From assembly GCF_900184895.1 (NCBI RefSeq), contig NZ_FXZK01000009.1:86498-150497 (forward strand): 64,000 bases of DNA, written 5' to 3'. This stretch comes from Flavimaricola marinus (GTDB lineage: Bacteria > Pseudomonadota > Alphaproteobacteria > Rhodobacterales > Rhodobacteraceae). The notes beneath the pieces were generated by a model. It had not been told where the DNA came from. It searched no databases and saw only the letters and a program-made list of their open reading frames with translations. The position numbers and the translations under genes were made by a program. This document shows, in pieces, positions 8,395-18,774 of the stretch (the stretch's first letter is position 1; each line of letters opens with the position of its first letter).

Positions 8395-9489
8395 ATGTCC
8401 GCAGTTGGCGGCGCGACTGTCGCGCGTGACTATAGCCTGTCCGGCCCGGAGAATGCCCGCGCTGTGGCAGCGGGCCTTGCCTCTGCGGAATGGTATCACT
8501 CGGACATCCCGCGCAAGGAGATGAAGGCGCTGATGAAGCGCTCGGACGAGCCTGCCACGCGGGACACCCTCATCTGGATCGGACTCTTGATCGTGACTGC
8601 GGTCGGCGGCGTGGCCTTTTGGGGAAGTTGGCTGGCTGTGCCGTTCTTTGTCGTCTACGGCGTGCTTTACGGATCGGCTTGCGACAGCCGCTGGCACGAA
8701 TGCGGCCACGGCACGGCCTTTCGCACACAATGGAAGAACGATGTTGTTTATCACATCGCCTCGTTCATGGTCATGCGCAATCCGACGACCTGGCGCTGGA
8801 GCCACGCCCGCCATCACACCGACACGATCATCGTCGGCCGCGATCCGGAGATCGCGTTCATGCGCCCCACGGCCATCGCCAAGCTGGTGCTCAAATTCTT
8901 TGGCATGCCGGATGTCTTCTACGAGCTTCGCGCGCTTGCGCGGCAGGCGACAGGCCAGATTTCGTCTGACGAAAAGGACTACATCCCCGAGGAGAAATGG
9001 CCCGAGGTCATTTTCTGGGCGCGGGTTCACATGGCGATCTATGCGGCAGCCGTGCTTGTCGCCCTTGCGACATGGTCGATCATCCCCCTGCTTTTGATCG
9101 GTGGTCCGCGCATCTACGGTTGCTGGCACATGATCATGATGGGACTGCTCCAGCATGGCGGCCTGGCCGAAGATGTTCTCGATCACCGCCTGAACAGCCG
9201 CACCGTCTATATCAATCCGGTCAGTGCCTTTATCTATTGGAACATGCACTATCACGTGGAACATCACATGTTCCCGATGGTGCCCTACCATGCGTTGCCC
9301 AAGCTGCACGAGCTGATCAAGCACGATCTGCCAAGGCCCAATGCATCGATTTTCGAGGCCTATGCCGAACTGATCTACGCGCTGCGCAGGCAGCAGGTGG
9401 AGCCGGATTTCGCCATCCGCAAAGATCTTCCTCCGACGGCCGCTCCCTATCGAGCAGACCTGACCGACGCCGCGATGGCGGGCGAATAG
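8395..9489 (+). CDS. Membrane fatty acid desaturase
   Basis: A 364-residue di-iron membrane desaturase with the three histidine boxes: HECGH (101-105), HARHH (137-141) and HYHVEHH (285-291). Hydrophobic spans lie around 57-95 and 210-250. Such enzymes introduce a double bond into acyl chains using O2 and reduced ferredoxin or cytochrome, altering membrane fluidity. The ATG at 8395 is preferred because GAGGAG (8382-8387) lies at the right distance; a TTG at 8380 would overlap this site. It is divergent from the Kef-type gene and ends 3 bp before the convergent SDR gene. Hydroxylase activity within the same superfamily is the main alternative. Confidence 0.9.
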   Translation: MSAVGGATVARDYSLSGPENARAVAAGLASAEWYHSDIPRKEMKALMKRSDEPATRDTLIWIGLLIVTAVGGVAFWGSWLAVPFFVVYGVLYGSACDSRWHECGHGTAFRTQWKNDVVYHIASFMVMRNPTTWRWSHARHHTDTIIVGRDPEIAFMRPTAIAKLVLKFFGMPDVFYELRALARQATGQISSDEKDYIPEEKWPEVIFWARVHMAIYAAAVLVALATWSIIPLLLIGGPRIYGCWHMIMMGLLQHGGLAEDVLDHRLNSRTVYINPVSAFIYWNMHYHVEHHMFPMVPYHALPKLHELIKHDLPRPNASIFEAYAELIYALRRQQVEPDFAIRKDLPPTAAPYRADLTDAAMAGE

Positions 9490-9492
9490 CTC

Positions 9493-10221
9493 CTACATAT
9501 CGAAGTTCGTCGGCAGCACGATCATGTCCCGGATCGTGACGGTCCGCTTGCGCGTCAGGGCAAAGATCAGTGCGTCCGCCACTTCCTCAGCCTCGATGAT
9601 CGATCCGCTCTCTTTGGCTTTGCGCAGGTTTTCTTCCGGCCAATCCGACAGCAGCGCCGTGCTGACCGGCCCGGGCGAGACCTGCCCCATCCGGATGCCA
9701 TGCGGCCGCAGCTGGCGACGCGTGGTCTGCACGAAACACGTCACCGCCCATTTCGAGGCCGCGTAGACCGGCTCCCAACCCACGGGGAAATGGCCCGCGA
9801 CAGAGCTGGTCACCCAGATATCTCCGGTCCCCCGATCGGTCATATGGGGGATCACCGCATGGACGTTCTTCATCACAACGTTGACGTTGAGCGACATCAT
9901 CCGGTCGATGCTGGCCGGGTCTGTTTCGGTCAGGTCGCCGCCGATATAGCTGCCGGCGTTGCAGTGCAGGATGTCGATATGGTCGACCTTTTGCAGGATT
10001 TCAGGGATCATCGCATCGCAACTGGCCGGGTTGAGCAAATCCGTCACCTGCCCGATGACCGAAGGCCCAAGTTGCTCTGTCAGCGCGGACAGCGCCGTTG
10101 CGTCACGGTCGACCATGACGACCGTTGCCCCCTCGGCCAACAGCGCCTTGGTTGTCGCAAGTCCGATGCCAGAGGCCGCCCCTGTGACCGCCGCGATCTT
10201 TCCTTCGAGTTTGTCAGCCAT
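9493..10221 (-). CDS. Short-chain dehydrogenase, ribitol 2-dehydrogenase-like
   Basis: A 242-residue SDR enzyme with the NAD-binding motif TGAASGIG (13-20), CNAG (87-90), the catalytic serine near 139-140 and YAASK (153-157). The C-terminal half (WEPVYAASK, QTTRRQLRPHG, SPGPVSTALLSDWP, VTIRDMIVLP) closely resembles Klebsiella ribitol dehydrogenase, which oxidises ribitol to D-ribulose. The divergent FGGY kinase could phosphorylate that ketopentose. The frame stays open far upstream, antisense to the kinase, but the ATG at 10221 gives the normal SDR length and N terminus. The exact polyol is inferred. Confidence 0.85.
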   Translation of the reverse strand: MADKLEGKIAAVTGAASGIGLATTKALLAEGATVVMVDRDATALSALTEQLGPSVIGQVTDLLNPASCDAMIPEILQKVDHIDILHCNAGSYIGGDLTETDPASIDRMMSLNVNVVMKNVHAVIPHMTDRGTGDIWVTSSVAGHFPVGWEPVYAASKWAVTCFVQTTRRQLRPHGIRMGQVSPGPVSTALLSDWPEENLRKAKESGSIIEAEEVADALIFALTRKRTVTIRDMIVLPTNFDM

Positions 10222-10299
10222 CCGCCGTCCCACCTTGATCGTACCAATTCCTGTCGCCACGCTAGAAGCGCCGCCCTGCCCCGTCGAGGCATCAATTGC

Positions 10300-10321
10300 G
10301 CTTGTCCGGATTGACACAAGC
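10300..10321. promoter_or_regulatory. Inverted repeat in the divergent SDR/kinase promoter region
   Basis: GCTTGT (10300-10305) and ACAAGC (10316-10321) form a perfect 6-bp inverted repeat with a 10-nt spacer, about midway between the two divergent starts. It could be an operator for a sugar-alcohol regulator, but no regulator gene is adjacent. Confidence 0.3.
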
Positions 10322-10395
10322 CTCGCAACTGGCTTTGTCACTGGAAACCGAGCCGCCGAAATGGCCGCGCTCGGACGCGCAAGGGAGGGCCGCGC

Positions 10396-11847
10396 ATGGC
10401 ATATCTGGGAATCGATCTGGGAACGTCCGGGCTGCGCGCCTTGCTGGTAGGGGACGACGGCACTCCTGTCGGCTCGACCGAGCGGCACTATGACGTGGCT
10501 CATCCGCACTCCGGCTGGTCGGAACAAGACCCTGCCGACTGGATCGCCGCCCTTGATGCGGCGATGGACGAATTGCGAGCAAGTCATCCGGAGTTTGCCG
10601 CCCTGAAGGGCATCGGCGTAGCGGGTCACATGCACGGCGCGACCTTGCTGGATGCGTCGGGCGATGTGCTGCGCCCGTGTATTCTGTGGAACGACACCCG
10701 GTCCCATGCTCAGGCGGCGAAGCTCGACGGCACCGATCAGGTGCGCGCCTTGTCGGGCAACATCGTGTTTCCGGGCTTTACCGCGCCAAAGCTGGAGTGG
10801 GTCCGTGAGAACGAACCGGAGGTCTTTGCCAAGGTTGCCAAGGTGTTGCTGCCGGCGGCCTATCTCAACTTCTATCTGACCGGCGAGTATGTCGCCGACA
10901 TGTCCGACAGTGCGGGCACCTCGTGGCTGGACGTCGGGGCGCGCGAATGGTCGGATCATCTGTTGGATGTCAGCCACATGCGCCGCGATCAGATGCCAAG
11001 GCTGGTCGAAGGGTCGGAAGCGGCCGGCACCTTGCGCTCTGATCTTGCGGCCAAGTGGGGCTTGGCCGGTCCGGTCATCGTGGCGGGCGGAGCGGGCGAC
11101 AATGCCGCCGCCGCCTGTGGCATCGGAGCGATGGCCGAGGGACAGGGGTTTGTCTCGCTCGGCACGTCGGGCGTGCTGCTCTCGGCGCGGGGCGGTTATC
11201 ACCCGGCGCCTGACACCGCGCTGCACACCTTTTGCCACGCGGTGCCGGACCGCTGGTATCAGATGGGCGTGATGCTGTCGGCCACCGATAGCCTCAACTG
11301 GCTGTCGCGGATCACCGCAGCCAAGCCCGCCGAATTGACGGCAACTCTCGGCGACGATCCCAAGGCCCCGGGCCGGGTTCGGTTCTTGCCCTACCTTTCT
11401 GGCGAACGGACACCGCACAATGACGCGGAAATCCGTGGAGCCTTTACCGGTCTGGCTGCCGAGACGACGCGTGATGACCTGACCCGAGCCGTGCTGGAGG
11501 GCGTTGCCTTTGGCCTGCGCGACAGCTTCGAGGCGCTGAAGGCCACCGATGCCCAATTGGATGGGCTGATCGCGATTGGTGGCGGCACCGCCTCGCGCTA
11601 TTGGCTCAAGCTCATCGCATCGGTGTTGGACGTGCCCTTGCACTTGCCCAAGGGCAGCGAGTTCGGGGCCGCTCTGGGCGCCGCACGATTGGGTATTGCG
11701 GCCGTGACCGGGGCGAACCCGGATCAGATCATGGCTCAACCCGAGATCCGCGAAACGGTGGCGCCTGTCGCCGATTTGCGTGCCGCCTGTGACGACGGTT
11801 ATGCCCGGTTCAGGGCGGCCTATCCCGCAATACGGTCCGTTCAATAG
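10396..11847 (+). CDS. xylB: FGGY-family carbohydrate kinase, xylulokinase-like
   Basis: A 483-residue two-domain sugar kinase of usual FGGY length. The N terminus AYLGIDLGTSGLRALLV carries the first phosphate motif, GHMHGATLLD is the xylulokinase-type sugar-binding segment, and GGGTASRYWLKLIA near the C terminus is the adenosine-binding region. It would phosphorylate D-xylulose, or perhaps D-ribulose given its ribitol-dehydrogenase-like neighbour, feeding the pentose phosphate pathway. GGGAGGG lies about 6 nt before the ATG. It is divergent from the SDR gene across 174 bp. No pentitol transporter is present nearby. Confidence 0.88.
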   Translation: MAYLGIDLGTSGLRALLVGDDGTPVGSTERHYDVAHPHSGWSEQDPADWIAALDAAMDELRASHPEFAALKGIGVAGHMHGATLLDASGDVLRPCILWNDTRSHAQAAKLDGTDQVRALSGNIVFPGFTAPKLEWVRENEPEVFAKVAKVLLPAAYLNFYLTGEYVADMSDSAGTSWLDVGAREWSDHLLDVSHMRRDQMPRLVEGSEAAGTLRSDLAAKWGLAGPVIVAGGAGDNAAAACGIGAMAEGQGFVSLGTSGVLLSARGGYHPAPDTALHTFCHAVPDRWYQMGVMLSATDSLNWLSRITAAKPAELTATLGDDPKAPGRVRFLPYLSGERTPHNDAEIRGAFTGLAAETTRDDLTRAVLEGVAFGLRDSFEALKATDAQLDGLIAIGGGTASRYWLKLIASVLDVPLHLPKGSEFGAALGAARLGIAAVTGANPDQIMAQPEIRETVAPVADLRAACDDGYARFRAAYPAIRSVQ

Positions 11848-11908
11848 CGACCCCTGTCGGCACGGCGTTGCCGTGCCCGGCCGGAACCGGAGGCAATAGA
11901 CCAAGACG

Positions 11909-12871
11909 ATGACCAGCAAGACCATCTCTCCCGTTGCCGCGTTCAATATCGACGAAGGCGTCGTCACGCCGCTGACGGAGCCTTGGCCCGACATCGACAC
12001 CGCGTCCGGCTATCGTTGGCTGCACGTCGATCTGAACGATCCCGGCATCGCGCTGTGGGCAAAGGAACATCTGCCCGCAATCGCCGAACGCGCCTTGCAG
12101 CAAACCGAGACCCGGCCCCGCTGTGAAAAGCTGGCCGATGGGCTGATCCTCAATCTCAGAGCGGTCAACCTCAACCCGAACTCCAGCCCCGAGGACATGG
12201 TCTCGCTTCGGGTCTGGGCGACCAGGAATGCAGTGGTATCGGCCCGGCGGCGCAAGGTTTGGGCCGTCGACGACATCCGGCAAAGCGCCGAGGCGGGCAA
12301 AGCCCCCGAGACGGTCGGCCGGTTCCTGACGGAGCTTGTCCACGGCGTGATGATCCGGATCGAGAAGGTGTCTCTCGCGCTCGATGAAGAAACCGACGAC
12401 ATGGAGGAAGCCGTGTCGGACGGCGTTCGTCTGCCCCACGGCCAGCTGACCCAACTGCGCAGTGCCGTGATCAAGATGCGCCGTTTCGTGAACCCGCAAC
12501 GTGAAGCCATCGCCACATTGGCCGCGATGGAAGACTGGATCCTCGCCCCCGAAGATCTCGCACTCTTGCGAGAAACGAGCAACCGGACCCGCCGCATCGT
12601 CGAGGAGTTGGATGCCACCCGCGACCGGTTGTTCGCGCTTCAGGATCATATCGACGCCGAACGATCTCATGCATTGAGCCGCAACAGCTACATCCTGTCG
12701 GTAGTGGCCGCGATATTCCTGCCGCTCGGCTTTTTGACCGGGCTTTTCGGGGTGAACATCGGCGGAATGCCCGGCATTGGCTCTCCCATGGCGTTCTGGG
12801 TCTTGTCCGGGGCTTCGGTGATCTGCGGCATCGCCCTGTTTCTGATCTTCAAGTTCGCCAAGTGGCTCTGA
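11909..12871 (+). CDS. zntB: CorA/ZntB-family divalent metal transporter
   Basis: A 320-residue protein with a long acidic/helical cytoplasmic domain and two C-terminal membrane spans (about 262-282 and 295-315). The signature between the spans is GVN (281-283) in place of the GMN of CorA, as in ZntB, which moves Zn2+. The C terminus ends FKFAKWL. It follows the kinase by 61 bp on the same strand but has no functional link to it. GGAGG lies about 15 nt before the ATG, farther than usual. Mg2+, Ni2+ or Cd2+ transport cannot be excluded. Confidence 0.88.
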   Translation: MTSKTISPVAAFNIDEGVVTPLTEPWPDIDTASGYRWLHVDLNDPGIALWAKEHLPAIAERALQQTETRPRCEKLADGLILNLRAVNLNPNSSPEDMVSLRVWATRNAVVSARRRKVWAVDDIRQSAEAGKAPETVGRFLTELVHGVMIRIEKVSLALDEETDDMEEAVSDGVRLPHGQLTQLRSAVIKMRRFVNPQREAIATLAAMEDWILAPEDLALLRETSNRTRRIVEELDATRDRLFALQDHIDAERSHALSRNSYILSVVAAIFLPLGFLTGLFGVNIGGMPGIGSPMAFWVLSGASVICGIALFLIFKFAKWL

Positions 12872-12893
12872 AATCGCGGCCGGGTGCGATTTC
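12870..12893 (+). terminator. Stem-loop at the zntB stop
   Basis: GAAATCGC (12870-12877) and GCGATTTC (12886-12893) make a perfect 8-bp stem with an 8-nt loop overlapping the stop codon. It is followed by CAAAA rather than a T run, so it is a likely 3' end structure but not a classic intrinsic terminator. Confidence 0.45.
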
Positions 12894-13029
12894 AAAACGC
12901 CGAATTGCGCATTCTGTGGTCGGTCCGCGCCGGAGCGCCCCGGAAACCCGCACAGACTGTTGATAATACCCCAAATCCGGTTGCTGCGTCGCAGCAGACG
13001 CGCGATGATAAGGTAAGGAGCACATCATC

Positions 13030-16000
13030 ATGTCCATTACCGCAAGTATCTATCACCTGACGCACTACAAGTATGATCGGCCGGTCACTCTGGGCCCGCA
13101 GACCATCCGGCTGCGCCCCGCGCCGCACTCGCGCACAAGGGTGATATCGCATAGCTTGCGTGTCTCTCCCAGCGACCATTTCGTGAACCATCAGCAGGAC
13201 CCTTACGGCAACTGGCTGGCCCGTTTCGTGTTTCCTGAACCCGTCCGCGAATTCAAGATCGAGGTCGATCTGGTGGCCGATATGTCGGTCTACAATCCCT
13301 TTGATTTCTTTGTCGAAGAAGACGCGACCAAGTTTCCGTTCACCTATGGTGAAGAGATCGCGCCGGATCTCAGCATCTATCTGAACAAGGAGCCGGTCGG
13401 CCCGCTGCTGGCAGACTACCTCAAGACAATCCCCCGCGACCCGATGATCACGGTCGATTTTCTGGTGATGCTGAACAGCAAGCTGGCGTCGGATATCAAC
13501 TATGAAATCCGCATGGAGCCGGGGGTCCAGACTCCCGAGACGACGCTGGGCCGCGCCGCCGGGTCCTGCCGGGATTCTTCGTGGCTGTTGGTCCAGATCC
13601 TGCGCAATCTGGGCCTCGCCGCCCGGTTCGTGTCGGGCTATCTGATCCAGCTCAAGCCCGATCTGATCGCCATCGAGGGCCCCGCCGGGACAGATCACGA
13701 CTTCACCGATCTGCATGCCTGGGTCGAGGTCTACCTGCCCGGCGCGGGCTGGGTCGGTCTCGATCCCACGTCGGGCTTGTTTGCCGGCGAAAGCCACGTG
13801 CCGCTGGCGGCCACCCCGCACTATCAGAACGCCGCGCCGATTGCGGGTGTGGCCAGCATGGCCGATGTCGAATTCTCGTTCGACATGCAGGTTCGCCGCA
13901 CAGCCGAGCATCCCCGTATCACCAAGCCGTTCTCGGATGCAGCGTGGGACGCGCTGAACGCGCTCGGCCACGAGGTGGACAAGCGGCTCGAGGCCGGAGA
14001 CGTTCGCCTGACAATGGGGGGTGAGCCGACCTTCGTGTCGATCGACGATTTCGAGGGCGCCGAGTGGAATTCGGACGCGGTCGGCCCGACCAAACGCGGC
14101 CTGGCCGACAAGCTGATCCGCCGCTTACAGGACAAATTCTCGACCGGCGGCCTGCTCCATTATGGTCAGGGCAAGTGGTATCCCGGTGAGACCCTGCCCC
14201 GGTGGACGTTTTCGCTGTTCTGGCGCAAGGACGGCAAGCCGATCTGGAAGGATCCGGACCTTCTGGCGCGCGAAGACAGCCGCGAGGATGTCGGTCCGGA
14301 GGATGCTCAGGCCCTTCTGGCCGCGATTGCCGAGACTTTGGCCGTGCCATCCGCCAATGTGCTTCCTGCCTTTGAAGATCCCGCGGAGTGGATCATCAAG
14401 GAGGGCAATCTGCCCGAAAACGTGACCCCGGAGAATTCAAAGCTCAAGGACCCCGAGGAGCGGGCCCGGATTGCCCGCGTGTTCGAGCGTGGGCTGACGA
14501 CTCCTTCCGGATATGTCTTGCCAGTGCAACGCTGGCAGGCCCGTGCGGCCAAGGGCTGGATGTCTGAGGTGTGGAACCTGCGTCGGGGCAAGGTGTTCCT
14601 CGTGCCGGGGGACAGTCCGGTGGGCTATCGCCTGCCGCTGGGAACGCTGCCACATATTCCGGAGCCGGATTATCCGTTCATCAATCCGCAAGACCCCACA
14701 GTCCCACGCGATCCGCTGCCCGATTTCGGCCCGGAGCCAGCCTCCGAACCGCAAGAGCGCGAACAGGCGATTGCCAGCCGCACTTCTGCCCCGGCCGGGC
14801 AGGAGCAGGTCGAGCAGACGTTGGGTGATCTCTCTGGAAAGGTCCGCACAGCGATTTCCGTCGAGCCGCGCGATGGCAAACTCTGCGTATTCCTGCCCCC
14901 GGTCGAGACGCTCGAGGATTACCTCGAACTGATCGCAGCGACCGAGGCCGCCGCCAAGACGATTGGCCGCAAGGTCCTGATCGAAGGCTATAGCCCGCCG
15001 CACGATCCACGCATCGACGTGATCCGTGTGGCCCCTGATCCCGGTGTGCTGGAGGTGAACATCCACCCCGCTGCAAGCTGGGCCGACTGTGTGAACACCA
15101 CCGAAACGGTTTATGAAGAAGCTCGCCAGACCCGGCTTGGCACCGACAAGTTCATGATCGACGGACGTCACACGGGCACCGGCGGTGGCAACCATGTGGT
15201 CGTCGGCGGTGCCACGGTGAACGACAGCCCGTTCCTGCGCCGCCCGGACCTGCTGAAAAGCCTCGTGCTGTTTTGGCAGCGGCATCCGAGCCTGTCCTAC
15301 CTGTTCTCCGGCACTTTCGTTGGCCCGACCAGTCAGGCCCCGCGCATCGACGAGGCCCGGCATGACGGGCTCTATGAGCTTGAGATCGCGCTGGATCAGA
15401 TCTGGCCGCCCGGCGAGGGCGAGACCCCGCCGCCGTGGCTGACCGACCGTTTGCTGCGCAACAGCCTCATGGACGTGACCGGCAACACTCACCGGACCGA
15501 GATTTGCATCGACAAGCTGTTCTCGCCCGACGGGCCGACGGGGCGCTTGGGCCTCGTGGAATTCCGTGGATTCGAGATGCCCCCGAACCCGCGCATGAGC
15601 CTTGCACAGCAGGTGTTGCTGCGCGCGATCATCGCCCGCTGCTGGGAAGATCCGATCAGTGGCAATCTGACCCGGTGGGGCACGACGCTGCATGACCGGT
15701 TCATGTTGCCGGCCTTCATCTGGGACGATTTCCTCGATGTGATCGCGGATCTGCGCGCCCATGACATCGTGCTTGATCCGAAATGGTTCGAGGCGCAGGC
15801 CGAATTCCGGTTCCCGTTCTGCGGCGAGGTCACCTATGAGGGCGTTACGCTGGAACTGCGGCAGGCGCTGGAGCCTTGGCATGTGATGGGCGAAACCGGT
15901 GCCATCGGCGGCACGGTGCGTTACACCGACAGCTCGGTCGAGCGGCTACAGGTCAAGCTGTCGGGCGCCAATCCCGATCGCTACAAGGTAACTGCCAACC

Positions 16001-16359
16001 AACGACTGGTGCCGCTGAACCTGACCGGCAAGACCGGCGAACGGGTCGGCGGCGTGCGCTACAAGGCGTGGAAACCGGCCATGTCGATGCACCCGGTCTT
16101 GGAGGTTGACGCACCGCTGACCTTTGACATCTATGATACCTGGACAGGACGGTCTCTGGGCGGGTGTCGTTATCATGTCGCCCATCCGGGTGGACGAAAC
16201 TTCGACACTTTCCCAGTCAACGGCAACGAAGCACAGGCGCGGCGATTGAGCCGTTTTGAGGCGATGGGACACACCACCGGGAGCTTTGATCCGCCAAGCG
16301 AAACCCCGCATCCAGAGCTTCCGATGACGCTCGACCTGCGCAGGCGACCCGGATTGTAG
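13030..16359 (+). CDS. Large transglutaminase-like protein with DUF2126 region
   Basis: An 1109-residue protein. The first 300 residues carry a bacterial transglutaminase N-terminal beta region and a papain-like transglutaminase core with the full triad in context: Cys180 (GSCRDSSW), His229 (DLHAWVEVY) and Asp245 (GLDPTSG). The rest, with segments such as [26 protein letters not shown] and [14 protein letters not shown], matches the large DUF2126 family, whose members sit with ATP-grasp/alpha-E genes. No signal peptide is seen, so it is probably cytoplasmic. AAGGAG precedes the ATG. It is followed after 3 nt by the ATP-grasp gene and then by a second transglutaminase. Published comparative genomics predicts peptide ligation and processing, but the product is unknown. 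Confidence 0.9.
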   Translation: MSITASIYHLTHYKYDRPVTLGPQTIRLRPAPHSRTRVISHSLRVSPSDHFVNHQQDPYGNWLARFVFPEPVREFKIEVDLVADMSVYNPFDFFVEEDATKFPFTYGEEIAPDLSIYLNKEPVGPLLADYLKTIPRDPMITVDFLVMLNSKLASDINYEIRMEPGVQTPETTLGRAAGSCRDSSWLLVQILRNLGLAARFVSGYLIQLKPDLIAIEGPAGTDHDFTDLHAWVEVYLPGAGWVGLDPTSGLFAGESHVPLAATPHYQNAAPIAGVASMADVEFSFDMQVRRTAEHPRITKPFSDAAWDALNALGHEVDKRLEAGDVRLTMGGEPTFVSIDDFEGAEWNSDAVGPTKRGLADKLIRRLQDKFSTGGLLHYGQGKWYPGETLPRWTFSLFWRKDGKPIWKDPDLLAREDSREDVGPEDAQALLAAIAETLAVPSANVLPAFEDPAEWIIKEGNLPENVTPENSKLKDPEERARIARVFERGLTTPSGYVLPVQRWQARAAKGWMSEVWNLRRGKVFLVPGDSPVGYRLPLGTLPHIPEPDYPFINPQDPTVPRDPLPDFGPEPASEPQEREQAIASRTSAPAGQEQVEQTLGDLSGKVRTAISVEPRDGKLCVFLPPVETLEDYLELIAATEAAAKTIGRKVLIEGYSPPHDPRIDVIRVAPDPGVLEVNIHPAASWADCVNTTETVYEEARQTRLGTDKFMIDGRHTGTGGGNHVVVGGATVNDSPFLRRPDLLKSLVLFWQRHPSLSYLFSGTFVGPTSQAPRIDEARHDGLYELEIALDQIWPPGEGETPPPWLTDRLLRNSLMDVTGNTHRTEICIDKLFSPDGPTGRLGLVEFRGFEMPPNPRMSLAQQVLLRAIIARCWEDPISGNLTRWGTTLHDRFMLPAFIWDDFLDVIADLRAHDIVLDPKWFEAQAEFRFPFCGEVTYEGVTLELRQALEPWHVMGETGAIGGTVRYTDSSVERLQVKLSGANPDRYKVTANQRLVPLNLTGKTGERVGGVRYKAWKPAMSMHPVLEVDAPLTFDIYDTWTGRSLGGCRYHVAHPGGRNFDTFPVNGNEAQARRLSRFEAMGHTTGSFDPPSETPHPELPMTLDLRRRPGL

Positions 16360-16362
16360 CGG

Positions 16363-18771
16363 ATGGACAACGGACAGATCCAGGAACAGTCTCAACCGCT
16401 CCGCGAGCTTTTGCAGGGTTACGGTCTGCAAAGCGGGCATCGCGACGAGATGTTGAACGCGGATGGGTCTGTCAAACCGGTTTGGCAGCAATTCATCAAT
16501 CACCTGAGCAACCTGAGCCCCGATCAGTTGTCAAAACGCTTTGCCCGCGGGGACCAATACCTGCGGGACGCAGGTGTGTTGTATCGCCAGTACGACGAGG
16601 CGGTCTCGGTCGAGCGGGAATGGCCGTTGAGCCACATCCCGGTGATGCTGAGCGAGGCGGAATGGAAGCACATTTCGGCGGGCCTGATCCAGCGAGCCGA
16701 TCTTCTCGAACAGGTCGTCAGGGATCTCTATGGCCCGAATGATCTGGTTGCCTCCGGACATCTGCCGCCGACTCTGCTGGGGCAGAACCCTGCATGGCTT
16801 CGCCCCATGGTCGGCGTAAAGCCCGCCACCGAGAACTACCTCAACCTGCTGTCCTTTGAGATCGGACGCGGCCCCGACGGGAAATGGTGGGTCATCACGG
16901 ATCTGGTCGAGGCACCGTCGACAGCTGGTTTCGCGATCGAGAACCGCGTCGCGATGAGCCGGGTCTTTCCAAATTTCTTTGCAGATTCGAACATCCACCG
17001 GCTGGGCGGCTTCTTTCAGAACTTCCAGCAGAAGCTCTTTGATCTGCGCGGCAAGTCCGACGGTCAGATCGCGCTCCTGTCGTCGGGACCCGCCAATCCG
17101 AACTATGCAGAACACGCATATATCGCCCGGTATCTGGGTCTGTTGCTCGTTGAAGGCGAGGATCTGATCGTTCACGACGGGCAAGCCATGGTGCGCACCG
17201 TCGACGGCCCAAAACCGCTGAGCCTCTTGTGGAACCGCGTGCCCGGCGCGATGTGCGATCCGTTGGAGTTGGACCCGTCGTCGGACATTGGTGCACCGGG
17301 GCTATTGCAGGCGCTGCGTCTGCAAAAACTCGATACGGTCAACGCTATCGGTACTGGTGTCCTCGAGACCCGCGCCTTGATGGCATTTCTGCCCAAGATT
17401 GCCCGCGAGTATTACCGCCAGCCCTTGATGATGTCGAATATCGCCACATGGTGGTGCGGCCACGAGGCCGAGCGAAATCACGTCATCGCAAACCGCGACA
17501 AGATGATGCTCGGCTCTGCGTTCTCGACGGTGCCACTCATGTCTGACGTGGACACGACGATCCTGTCGTCGGACGACGACCGGGACAAGGCCCGCAAGGC
17601 GACCGAACTGCTCACCCGATCTGGCCGCGAATACGTGGGGCAGGAGGCGATCACCCTGTCCACAACTCCGACCTATGAGGATGGCGCACTGGTTGCGCGT
17701 CCGATGTGCGTTCGCTTGTTTCTCGGGCGGATGCGCGATGGATGGCAGGTGATGCCCGGCGGCTATGCTCGGGTCAGCGCGGGCGACGATGCCAAGGCAT
17801 TTGCCATGCAGCGCGGCGGACGGGTTGCCGATGTCTGGGTCGCCAGCGAAAAACCTGTCCAGAAGACAAGCCTGCTACAGCCGCAGCAGACGCCGGCCTT
17901 CTCCCGGGCATACACTAGCGCCCTGCCGAGCCGTGCGGCGGACAATCTCTTCTGGCTCGGGCGCTACGTCGAACGGGCAGAGCAGAATATCCGGCTGTTT
18001 CGGGCCTATTTCGCTCGGATCAACGATGGCGCGACCCACAATACCCCCCTGCTGGCACATATGCGGGCCAATCTCATGGCCAATGTCGCACCCAACACGG
18101 TGGCGATGTCGGCGCGTTTTGGCGGGCCGCTGGAACTCGGCCTGCAGTCGGCATCCAAGATCAGCGACCGGTTCTCGCCGGATGGTATGATGGCGTTGCG
18201 GGCGCTCGTGGCGTCGAGCCGCGACATCGATCACCGGACGCTTCAGATCGAAGAGATCCCGCGCGAGATCAGCACCCTGCTCCGGCAGATCACCGGATTT
18301 GCCGGTCTCGTTCACGAGAACATGTATCGCTCGGATGGCTGGCGCTTCCTCAGCCTCGGGCTTTCGCTCGAACGGGCGGCCAATATGGCGCAGGTACTCG
18401 CTCACCTGTTGGGGTCCAATGCGCCGGACGGCGCGCTCGATCTGGCGCTGGAAATCGGCGACAGCGTGGTTGCGCACAGATCGCAGTTCTCGATCATCGC
18501 GACCCCCGGTTCGATCATGGAGATTCTCGGCATCGACAGCCAGAACCCTCGCGCGATACGGTATCACATCTCTCGCGCACGCAAGCATATCGCCGAGCTG
18601 CCCGGCCAGAAAGGCGGTCGTGTCCTGACCGAAGCCGCGCGCAAGGTCCTGCTTCTCGAAACGCTCCTCGCCACGACGTCGGTCGATGCCCTGACCTCGG
18701 ACATGCTCCTGCAGGTGCAGCGCGATATATGGGACATCGCAGAAGCGCTCTCGGTAGCGCATCTGGTATAG
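16363..18771 (+). CDS. Circularly permuted ATP-grasp ligase fused to an alpha-E domain
   Basis: An 802-residue fusion. Residues of about 1-480 match the circularly permuted type 2 ATP-grasp family (WPLSHIPVMLSEAEW, LVASGHLPPTLLGQNPAW, LLSSGPANPNYAEHAYIA, ARPMCVRLFLGR). Residues of about 520-802 match the all-helical alpha-E family, starting LPSRAADNLFWLGRYVERAE. The two parts are separate neighbouring genes in many bacteria and are fused here. ATP-grasp enzymes activate a carboxylate as acyl phosphate and join it to an amine or thiol. The gene starts 3 nt after DUF2126 and ends 3 nt before the next transglutaminase, so the three are surely co-transcribed. The substrate is unknown. Confidence 0.92.
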   Translation: MDNGQIQEQSQPLRELLQGYGLQSGHRDEMLNADGSVKPVWQQFINHLSNLSPDQLSKRFARGDQYLRDAGVLYRQYDEAVSVEREWPLSHIPVMLSEAEWKHISAGLIQRADLLEQVVRDLYGPNDLVASGHLPPTLLGQNPAWLRPMVGVKPATENYLNLLSFEIGRGPDGKWWVITDLVEAPSTAGFAIENRVAMSRVFPNFFADSNIHRLGGFFQNFQQKLFDLRGKSDGQIALLSSGPANPNYAEHAYIARYLGLLLVEGEDLIVHDGQAMVRTVDGPKPLSLLWNRVPGAMCDPLELDPSSDIGAPGLLQALRLQKLDTVNAIGTGVLETRALMAFLPKIAREYYRQPLMMSNIATWWCGHEAERNHVIANRDKMMLGSAFSTVPLMSDVDTTILSSDDDRDKARKATELLTRSGREYVGQEAITLSTTPTYEDGALVARPMCVRLFLGRMRDGWQVMPGGYARVSAGDDAKAFAMQRGGRVADVWVASEKPVQKTSLLQPQQTPAFSRAYTSALPSRAADNLFWLGRYVERAEQNIRLFRAYFARINDGATHNTPLLAHMRANLMANVAPNTVAMSARFGGPLELGLQSASKISDRFSPDGMMALRALVASSRDIDHRTLQIEEIPREISTLLRQITGFAGLVHENMYRSDGWRFLSLGLSLERAANMAQVLAHLLGSNAPDGALDLALEIGDSVVAHRSQFSIIATPGSIMEILGIDSQNPRAIRYHISRARKHIAELPGQKGGRVLTEAARKVLLLETLLATTSVDALTSDMLLQVQRDIWDIAEALSVAHLV

Positions 18772-18774
18772 CGC

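Noticed and set aside
10222..12000. Long minus-strand open frame continuous with the SDR gene
   Set aside because: It is antisense to the FGGY kinase and lacks any SDR or other family features. High G+C removes stop codons by chance, and the SDR starts normally at 10221.
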